Shown in pieces: positions 1 through 5,097 of a stretch of DNA of 7,581 nucleotides (its first letter is position 1; the number at the start of each line of letters is the position of its first letter). The stretch lies in assembly GCA_030043575.1 (NCBI GenBank), contig JASHXK010000550.1, positions 1-7,581 of the forward strand, in the 5' to 3' direction. A program made the position numbers and the translations under genes. Source of the stretch: Terriglobales bacterium. GTDB taxonomy: Bacteria; Acidobacteriota; Terriglobia; Terriglobales; Acidobacteriaceae. The notes beneath the pieces are model-generated. The model was given only the letters and a program-made list of their open reading frames with translations, did no database searches and had not been told where the DNA came from.

Positions 1-103
1 GGCGACCACGACCTCTTGCCGTCGCGCCAGAGCTCGTGAAAGATGGCCCCACCTGAACGGGCCAAGAATGACTTCCAGGCGCCTTAGGGATTTGGCGAGT
101 TTG
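1..103. other. Unassigned left flank, possible start of a gene on the minus strand
   Basis: This stretch lies downstream of the radical SAM gene and I cannot assign it. On the minus strand a frame opens at a TTG at 65-63, preceded six bases upstream by GGAAG (76-72), and stays open to the window edge. It would encode a peptide beginning (M)ARSGGAIFHELWRDGKR. This could be the start of a gene co-transcribed with the radical SAM gene, 38 bases after its stop, or it could be chance. Plus-strand frames entering from the left stop at 37-39 and 54-56, so a plus-strand gene could also end here. I recognise no family in any of these. Confidence 0.15.
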
Positions 104-1132
104 CTAGTCGATCTGGACCAATTGCTGCTCGGCCTCGACCGGTCGCTGTGGCTCGCGCAGCGTCTGCGGGGCGCGCCAGTGGTCCATGTAGGACACCTGG
201 TGCACGCAGGAGACGGTGCAATTGGGCGCGCAGCCCTTCTCGGTGAGGAACTCGCGGCGGATGTCAGCGACCGTGTACTTCTCCAGCGGAATGCCGGGAT
301 AGCCGCGCTGCTGCGAGCAGTAGTGAACCAGGCCGTCCTCGCAGATGTAGAGGTAGCGCGCGCCGGCACGGCAGCGCCAGTCATTGGGCTTGCCGTTGGC
401 GATGTTGTTCTGGAACCAGTTGAATCGCGAATAGTGGCGCTTCTCCAGCGCCTTCATCCTGAGGAAGACTTCGCGCTCCTCGTCGCCCAGCGGCCGAAGC
501 TGGCCATCGCCGTCGTGGATGATGCCGATGGTCGAGGTGAATCCCAGCTGCACAGCGCGGCGTCCGACAACCAGCGCGTCGTGCGGATTATGAATGCCGC
601 CGCCGACGACGGAGTTGATGTTGACGTGAAAGTCGGCGTGTTCGGCCAGCAGCTGCAGCTTCTTGTCGAGCACCTTGAGCGACTTCTTCGAGACATCGTC
701 GGGCATGACGTTGTCGATGGAGATCTGCAAGTGGTCGAGACCTGCGTGATTCAACCGCTGGATGCGCTCGGCGGTCAGCAGGTAGCCGTTGGTGATCATG
801 CCGGCGATGATGGGATGGCGCCGCATGTGGCGGATGACCTCGTCGAGGTCGGGATGCAGCAGCGGTTCGCCGCCGCTGAGCGTGACGATGGACGTGCCCA
901 GCCGCGCCAGGTGATCGATGCGCTGCTTCATCGTCTCCAGCGGGACGGGCTTGGAGAAGTCGTCGTACTCGTTACAGTACTCACAGGAGAGATTGCAGCG
1001 GCGAATAGGGATGATGTGCGCCATGATGGGATGGTCGGTCGAGGCCAGCCCCTTGGCGATCATTCGGATTTCGCGGGTGCGTCGCTTGTACGCCAGCAGA
1101 CGCCGGCGTGCTCCTTGCGGTCGTTTCGACAT
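104..1132 (-). CDS. Radical SAM protein with SPASM/twitch-like C-terminal cysteines
   Basis: This 342-residue protein is a radical S-adenosylmethionine enzyme. Such enzymes use a [4Fe-4S] cluster to cleave SAM and start radical chemistry, in the cytoplasm. The cluster motif CNLSCEYC gives C46, C50 and C53 (CX3CX2C). The SAM-binding GGEP is at 87-90, and TNG (114-116) and QISID (136-140) fit later barrel strands. The C-terminus has six more cysteines: C254, C264, C272, C301, C305 and C309. C254-X12-G267-X4-C272 fits the first half of the SPASM/twitch motif, while the CX3CX3C that follows differs from the classical CX2CX5CX3C. An auxiliary Fe-S cluster is therefore likely. Known relatives modify peptides or proteins, or make cofactors, but nothing here shows the substrate and no precursor peptide is evident. 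The ATG at 1132 gives a basic N-terminus (RRRLLAYKRRTR). It has no clear Shine-Dalgarno, and Met24 is a possible alternative start. The radical SAM call is sure; the role is unknown. Confidence 0.9.
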   Translation of the reverse strand: MSKRPQGARRRLLAYKRRTREIRMIAKGLASTDHPIMAHIIPIRRCNLSCEYCNEYDDFSKPVPLETMKQRIDHLARLGTSIVTLSGGEPLLHPDLDEVIRHMRRHPIIAGMITNGYLLTAERIQRLNHAGLDHLQISIDNVMPDDVSKKSLKVLDKKLQLLAEHADFHVNINSVVGGGIHNPHDALVVGRRAVQLGFTSTIGIIHDGDGQLRPLGDEEREVFLRMKALEKRHYSRFNWFQNNIANGKPNDWRCRAGARYLYICEDGLVHYCSQQRGYPGIPLEKYTVADIRREFLTEKGCAPNCTVSCVHQVSYMDHWRAPQTLREPQRPVEAEQQLVQID

Positions 1133-1145
1133 ACGAGGTACTTCT

Positions 1146-1151
1146 ATTATT
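1146..1151 (-). promoter_or_regulatory. Possible -10 box for the radical SAM gene
   Basis: On the minus strand AATAAT matches five of six bases of the TATAAT consensus and lies 13 bases before the ATG at 1132. Transcription would start about seven bases before the start codon, which would fit the missing Shine-Dalgarno (a nearly leaderless message). I see no convincing -35 at the right spacing, so this is weak. Confidence 0.2.
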
Positions 1152-1267
1152 ACAACACACCCGCTTTCGCTAAGGGGAAGTGCTCAGCCTTGTGCGGGGA
1201 ATATTGGCGGTCGAGCGGTATCTGCATACATCCAGCGACGAACCCCGTCCAAGGTAAGCCAGACTCC

Positions 1268-1297
1268 CTGCCGCATCAGCCGCAGCTGATTTATAAT
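1268..1297 (+). promoter_or_regulatory. Sigma-70-type promoter of the ppiD-like gene
   Basis: A perfect TATAAT lies at 1292-1297, 37 bases before the ATG at 1335. That places the start of transcription near 1304 and gives a short leader containing the ribosome binding site. The best -35 candidate is CTGCCG at 1268-1273, with an 18-base spacer and only three of six consensus bases. The weak -35 suggests low intrinsic strength or help from an activator. The -10 is the firm part of this call. Confidence 0.5.
1275..1290. repeat. 16-bp palindrome between -35 and -10, possible operator
   Basis: ATCAGC (1275-1280) and GCTGAT (1285-1290) are perfect inverted arms around a four-base centre, CGCA. The palindrome fills the spacer just upstream of the TATAAT at 1292-1297, a usual place for repressor binding or MerR-type activation. 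I do not recognise it as the site of a known regulator. A six-base arm can also occur by chance. Confidence 0.3.
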
Positions 1298-1320
1298 CAC
1301 AAGATTCAGCCTACACGTCT

Positions 1321-1324
1321 GGAG
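1321..1324 (+). promoter_or_regulatory. Ribosome binding site of the ppiD-like gene
   Basis: GGAG lies ten bases before the ATG at 1335, slightly far but within the working range. It supports that start, which also gives the expected short cytoplasmic tail before the membrane anchor. Confidence 0.5.
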
Positions 1325-1334
1325 TTTCCACAGC

Positions 1335-3314
1335 ATGATTCGTTTTCTGCAAAAGCCTGGGCCCATTAAGAAATTTGTGCTCGGCGGCCTATTAGTTATC
1401 GTCTGCGTGATGATGGTCATCACCCTGGTTCCCGGCGGCCTGTTCGGCGATTACCTTAGTGGCGGCCTCACGACGCAGGGAGTTCTCGCTAAGGTGGGTG
1501 ATCAGGAGATCGCCATCCAGCAGGTCGCGCAACAGGCTCGCATGATGGGCAAGCAGCAGTTCAAGGGCAATGTGCCCGACCAGCTCATGCCCTACCTGAT
1601 GCAGCGCGCCGCGCAAAGCATGATCACCGAGAAGGCGATGGTCTATGAAGCCGACAAGATGGGTCTGAGCGTCAGCGATGACGAGCTCCGCGACTACCTT
1701 CATGAAGGACAGATCGGCCAGGTGCTGTTTCCCGGCGGAAACTTCATTGGACAGCAGGCGTACGAGCAGTTCATCTCCAGCCAGTTCAACATGAGCGTGC
1801 AGCAGTTCGAGCAGGAGGTCAAAGCAGAGATCGCGAATCACAAGCTGATGGCGGTGGTGGGCGCTGCGGTTACGGTAAGCGATAAGGACATCACAGCAGA
1901 AGTCAAGCGCCAGGACACCAAGGTCAAATTTGATTACGCCGTGCTCTCGCTGGACGACGTCAAGAAAGACATCAAGCCCTCGGAAGTCGAGCTCAAGGCG
2001 TTTTATGAAGCCAACAAGCAGAGCTATGTGAACTCCATTCCGGAGAAGATCAAGGCGAAGTACATCCTGATCGACTCCAAGAAGATAGCTGACAAAGTAG
2101 AGATCACGCCGGATGAAATCCAGCAGTACTACAAAGCGCATCAGGACGACTACCGCATTCCCGAGACGGTGACGGTGCGCCATATCCTGATCAAGACGCC
2201 GACGCCTGACGCGAACGGCAAGGTCGATCAAAAAGCCGTGGATGCGGCCCGCGCGAAAGCAGAAGACATCGAGAAGCAGCTTAAAGCCGGCGGGAATTTC
2301 GCCGACCTGGCCAAGAAGGACTCCGAAGATCCCGGCAGCGCCAAGGACGGCGGATTGCTGCCGCCGCTGACTCGCGGGCGGACTGTGCCGGAGTTCGAGC
2401 AGGCGGCGTTCAACACTCCCGTTGGACAGACTACGGGCGTGATTCGCACCAGTTACGGCTTCCATATCATTCACGTCGAAGCCAAGCAGGAAGCACGCCT
2501 GAAGCCGCTGGAAGAGGTGAAGGCCGAGATTGAGCCGGTGCTCAAGCAGCAGAAAGCTGCGGCGCAGTCGCAGAGCGAGGCTAATAGCGTCCAGGCGTTG
2601 GCGAAGACTCAGGGAATGGAAAAGGCGGCCACGGAGCGCAACCTCAGCGTCGTCACTACGGACTTGATTGCGCAGGGCGATCCCATCCCGGGCATCGGTC
2701 CGGCACCGGAGTTCTCCAATACGCTGTTCACTGCCAAGAAGAACGATGCGCCGGCCATCGCCAGCGCCCCCGCCGGCTATGTCGTTTATCAGGTAACAGA
2801 AGTCCAGCCGCCGCAGACGCCGACCTTCGACCAGATCAAGGACAAGGTGGAAACCCAGTTCAAGGATCAGCGCGCACAGCAGGTGTTGCAGCAGAAGATC
2901 CGGGAACTGGCGGACCGCGCTCACGCCGATCATGATCTGGCCAAGGCGGCCAAGGAAGCCGGCGCAGCCGTCAAGACCAGCGAACTGGTGGACCGCACGC
3001 AACAGGTGCCTGACATCGGATCAATGAGTGGCCCGGCCAGCGTCGCCTTCACCATGAAGCTTGGCGAGATCAGCTCTCCGATTCAAGGCGGTCAGAATGG
3101 AGTCGTGCTGCAGATTGTGGAAATGCAGGAGCCCAATCCGGAACAGATGAAACAGGACTGGGAAAAAGCGAAAGAAACGCTCCTGGAGCAGAAGCGCGAG
3201 GAATTCCAGGACCTTTACGTGGAGAATCTGCGCGACCGGCTCGAGAAAGAGGGCAAGATCAAGATCAACAAGAAGGAAATGGAACGTCTGACCACTTTGT
3301 CCGAGGGATCGTAA
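1335..3314 (+). CDS. PpiD/SurA-type peptidyl-prolyl cis-trans isomerase, membrane-anchored chaperone
   Basis: This 659-residue protein is probably a periplasmic folding factor anchored in the inner membrane, like E. coli PpiD (623 residues). Such proteins bind polypeptides leaving the Sec translocon, and their parvulin domain can isomerise prolyl bonds. A short basic tail is followed by one membrane helix at about 13-33. A SurA/PpiD-type chaperone region covers roughly 45-275, and one parvulin domain about 277-384, with RHILI (H283), NFADLAKKDSEDPGSAKDGG (321-340) and YGFHIIHV (374-381). Two shorter segments, about 460-513 and 567-620, resemble the end of the parvulin domain plus its following helix. 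The C-terminus is highly charged. Canonical parvulins read GGDLG where this one reads GGLLPPLTRG (339-348), so catalysis may be altered. The start is supported by a GGAG and an upstream TATAAT. A terminator follows 23 bases after the stop, so the gene is probably transcribed alone. The family is sure; whether it is the true PpiD orthologue is less so. Confidence 0.9.
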   Translation: MIRFLQKPGPIKKFVLGGLLVIVCVMMVITLVPGGLFGDYLSGGLTTQGVLAKVGDQEIAIQQVAQQARMMGKQQFKGNVPDQLMPYLMQRAAQSMITEKAMVYEADKMGLSVSDDELRDYLHEGQIGQVLFPGGNFIGQQAYEQFISSQFNMSVQQFEQEVKAEIANHKLMAVVGAAVTVSDKDITAEVKRQDTKVKFDYAVLSLDDVKKDIKPSEVELKAFYEANKQSYVNSIPEKIKAKYILIDSKKIADKVEITPDEIQQYYKAHQDDYRIPETVTVRHILIKTPTPDANGKVDQKAVDAARAKAEDIEKQLKAGGNFADLAKKDSEDPGSAKDGGLLPPLTRGRTVPEFEQAAFNTPVGQTTGVIRTSYGFHIIHVEAKQEARLKPLEEVKAEIEPVLKQQKAAAQSQSEANSVQALAKTQGMEKAATERNLSVVTTDLIAQGDPIPGIGPAPEFSNTLFTAKKNDAPAIASAPAGYVVYQVTEVQPPQTPTFDQIKDKVETQFKDQRAQQVLQQKIRELADRAHADHDLAKAAKEAGAAVKTSELVDRTQQVPDIGSMSGPASVAFTMKLGEISSPIQGGQNGVVLQIVEMQEPNPEQMKQDWEKAKETLLEQKREEFQDLYVENLRDRLEKEGKIKINKKEMERLTTLSEGS

Positions 3315-3337
3315 GATGCATTAGCCTCCGGTTACGC

Positions 3338-3374
3338 GGCCAGCGGACAGACTCCCGCTGGCCACATTTGTTTT
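3338..3374 (+). terminator. Rho-independent terminator after the ppiD-like gene
   Basis: GGCCAGCGG (3338-3346) and CCGCTGGCC (3355-3363) form a perfect nine-base-pair GC-rich stem with an eight-base loop. ACATTTGTTTT follows, a T-rich tract in the plus direction. It lies 23 bases after the stop codon at 3312-3314, and it separates this transcript from malQ. Confidence 0.85.
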
Positions 3375-3516
3375 GCCGCCGCCGAAACCTTACTGGCCAC
3401 GGACTTAGAAATCATTCCAGAGGTAGGGTTCAGGGCATTGTGCCCGTGTGAAAGGCAAGACCTGACGCTTTCGCTCTGAGCCGTCGATTGCGAATCGAGC
3501 CGTTATATCCGACTGC
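3375..3516 (+). other. Leader region of malQ without a clear promoter
   Basis: No gene or RNA gene is visible here. A small hairpin, GGGCA-TTG-TGCCC, lies at 3433-3445. TATATC at 3504-3509 matches four of six -10 bases and sits seven bases before the malQ ATG, but it has no partner -35. No Shine-Dalgarno precedes the ATG. Because a terminator precedes this stretch, malQ must have its own promoter here or depend on readthrough. Confidence 0.35.
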
Positions 3517-5097
3517 ATGCTTGCTGACCGCTCATCCGGTATCCTGCTGCACCCAACGTCGCTTCCATCGCGCGGAGGCATTGGCGACTTCGGGCCTGCG
3601 GCCTATGACTTCGTTGACTGGCTCGCCGCCGCCAAGCAGACGCTTTGGCAGATTCTGCCGCTGCAGCCGGTCGGCGCCGGTAATTCGCCCTATTCGTCTA
3701 CGTCAGCCTTCGCTGGCAATGTCCTGATGATCAGTCTGGAGCGGCTGGCAGATTGGGGTCTACTGGATCGTGACCAGGCCGGGGATTTCCCCGACGAAGA
3801 CACGCTGGTCGATTTTGAGCGCGTTCGTGACTACAAGCTGCCGCAACTGCACCAGGCTGCCGCTAACTTCCGGCATTTCGCTTCGCAGCCTGCTCGCCAG
3901 CGATACGACGCCTTCTGTCGCAACAACGATTGGTGGCTGGAGGACTACGTCCTGTTCAGCGTTCTACGCGATCGTTTCGACGAGCAGGCATGGAACACCT
4001 GGCCGCGCGAGATCGCCCGCCGCGATCCCGGCACCATCGCGGAGCTGCGCGATGAGTTGCACGAGGAGCTGGAGGCAGCGCGCTTCATGCAGTTTGCTTT
4101 CTTCACGCAATGGGGCGATCTGCGTGCCTACTGCGCCGACCGCGGCATCCGCATCATCGGTGACGTTTCCATCTTCGTCAGCTACGACAGCGCCGATGTG
4201 TGGACCCATCCCGCCTTGTTTCGTCTCAAGAACGATCTTTCGCCTGTGGTTGTTTCCGGCGTGCCGCCGGATGCGTTCAGCGAGACCGGACAGCGCTGGG
4301 GCAATCCTCTGTATGACTGGGACGCCCTGAAGGCGCGTGGCTACGACTGGTGGATCGGCCGCATGCGCTGGGCGGTCGAGACCTGCGATATCGTCCGCAT
4401 CGACCACTTCCGCGGCTTTGAAGCTTACTGGGAGATCCCGGCCAAAGAGCCGACCGCCGTCCATGGCCGCTGGGTGCAAGGACCGAATGAGACCTTTTTC
4501 CAGGCACTGCGCGGCGCCTTGGGCAAGTTGCCGTTTATCGCCGAAGACCTGGGCTACATCACGCGCGAGGTGCACGATCTTCGCAAAGCTCTCGGAATCC
4601 CGGGCATGAAGATCCTGCAGTTCGGCTTCGGCAACAAAGGTGCTCACATCTATCTTCCCCATCGTTACGAGCCGGATTGCGTTGTCTACACGGGGACACA
4701 CGACAACGACACGATTGTGGGCTGGTGGAACGCCATCGCCACCGACGAAGAAAAGGATCTGGCCTCGAACTACCTGAACATCGGAGAAGATGGCGTGCAT
4801 TGGGCGTTTATTCGCGCAGCACTCACCTCGGTCGCCAACTGGTGCGTCATTCCAGTTCAGGATGTGCTGGGGCTCGACAGCTCGGCTCGCATGAACGTTC
4901 CCAGCGAAGTCACGGGCAGTTGGACGTGGCGATTGCAAGCCGGAGTGCTCGCGCCTGAACTGGCCGCGAAGATGGCTGCTTTGGTCGAGATAACCGATCG
5001 CGACGGTGGCATCCAACAGCCTTCAGTCCAGCGTGAGCAAAGCAGTGGGGAAGCCGGCAAACACTTCACGGCACAACAAAGACTCGCTGCCGGTTAG
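3517..5097 (+). CDS. malQ: 4-alpha-glucanotransferase (amylomaltase, GH77)
   Basis: This cytoplasmic enzyme moves alpha-1,4-glucan segments from one maltodextrin to another, releasing glucose and making longer chains in maltose and glycogen metabolism. The 526 residues show the GH77 hallmarks: RSSGILLHPTSLPS near the start (5-18), NSPYSSTSAFAGN (56-68), nucleophile D296 in RIDHFRG, acid/base E343 in IAEDLG, and transition-state stabiliser D396 in GTHDND. The first ATG (3517) sits just before the conserved N-terminus. An in-frame stop at 3463-3465 with no ATG, GTG or TTG after it fixes the start, although no Shine-Dalgarno is visible. The protein is slightly longer than the usual ~500 residues. 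After about residue 493, where homologues usually end, it carries some 33 extra polar residues, of which the last 25 or so are encoded opposite the end of treY. With treY next door it likely supplies chains of suitable length for trehalose synthesis, or recycles the leftovers. Confidence 0.95.
   Translation: MLADRSSGILLHPTSLPSRGGIGDFGPAAYDFVDWLAAAKQTLWQILPLQPVGAGNSPYSSTSAFAGNVLMISLERLADWGLLDRDQAGDFPDEDTLVDFERVRDYKLPQLHQAAANFRHFASQPARQRYDAFCRNNDWWLEDYVLFSVLRDRFDEQAWNTWPREIARRDPGTIAELRDELHEELEAARFMQFAFFTQWGDLRAYCADRGIRIIGDVSIFVSYDSADVWTHPALFRLKNDLSPVVVSGVPPDAFSETGQRWGNPLYDWDALKARGYDWWIGRMRWAVETCDIVRIDHFRGFEAYWEIPAKEPTAVHGRWVQGPNETFFQALRGALGKLPFIAEDLGYITREVHDLRKALGIPGMKILQFGFGNKGAHIYLPHRYEPDCVVYTGTHDNDTIVGWWNAIATDEEKDLASNYLNIGEDGVHWAFIRAALTSVANWCVIPVQDVLGLDSSARMNVPSEVTGSWTWRLQAGVLAPELAAKMAALVEITDRDGGIQQPSVQREQSSGEAGKHFTAQQRLAAG
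5023..5097. other. 75-bp tail-to-tail coding overlap of malQ and treY
   Basis: The malQ stop (TAG, 5095-5097) lies inside treY, and the treY stop (TGA on the minus strand, 5025-5023) lies inside malQ. Both strands are coding across 75 bases, and the mRNA 3' ends must be complementary. An eight-base inverted repeat, GCTGCCGG (5086-5093) and CCGGCAGC (5132-5139) with a 38-base gap, flanks the malQ stop. No T-tract terminator is visible for either gene. Confidence 0.85.

Noticed and set aside
68..1369. 433-codon open frame on the plus strand opposite the radical SAM gene
   Set aside because: It is the antisense of a clear radical SAM protein. Its product is a low-complexity mix rich in Val, Leu, Asp and Arg without any family motif, as expected from a GC-rich gene read on the other strand.
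1392..3002. 536-codon open frame on the minus strand opposite the ppiD-like gene
   Set aside because: It mirrors the ppiD-like gene. The product is biased to Leu, Arg, His and Val with no domain, and the sense protein has clear parvulin motifs.
3358..3400. Direct repeat CTGGCCAC at 3358-3365 and 3393-3400
   Set aside because: Eight bases in a GC-rich region, one copy being part of the terminator stem. No third copy or spacing pattern suggests a function.
3433..3445. Small hairpin upstream of malQ as a riboswitch or tRNA part
   Set aside because: It is only a five-base stem with a three-base loop. No conserved tRNA T-loop, acceptor pairing or known riboswitch core surrounds it.
3964..5016. 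350-codon minus-strand frame inside malQ
   Set aside because: It is the antisense of the conserved GH77 core. It has no recognisable motif, and the malQ frame carries all three catalytic residues.
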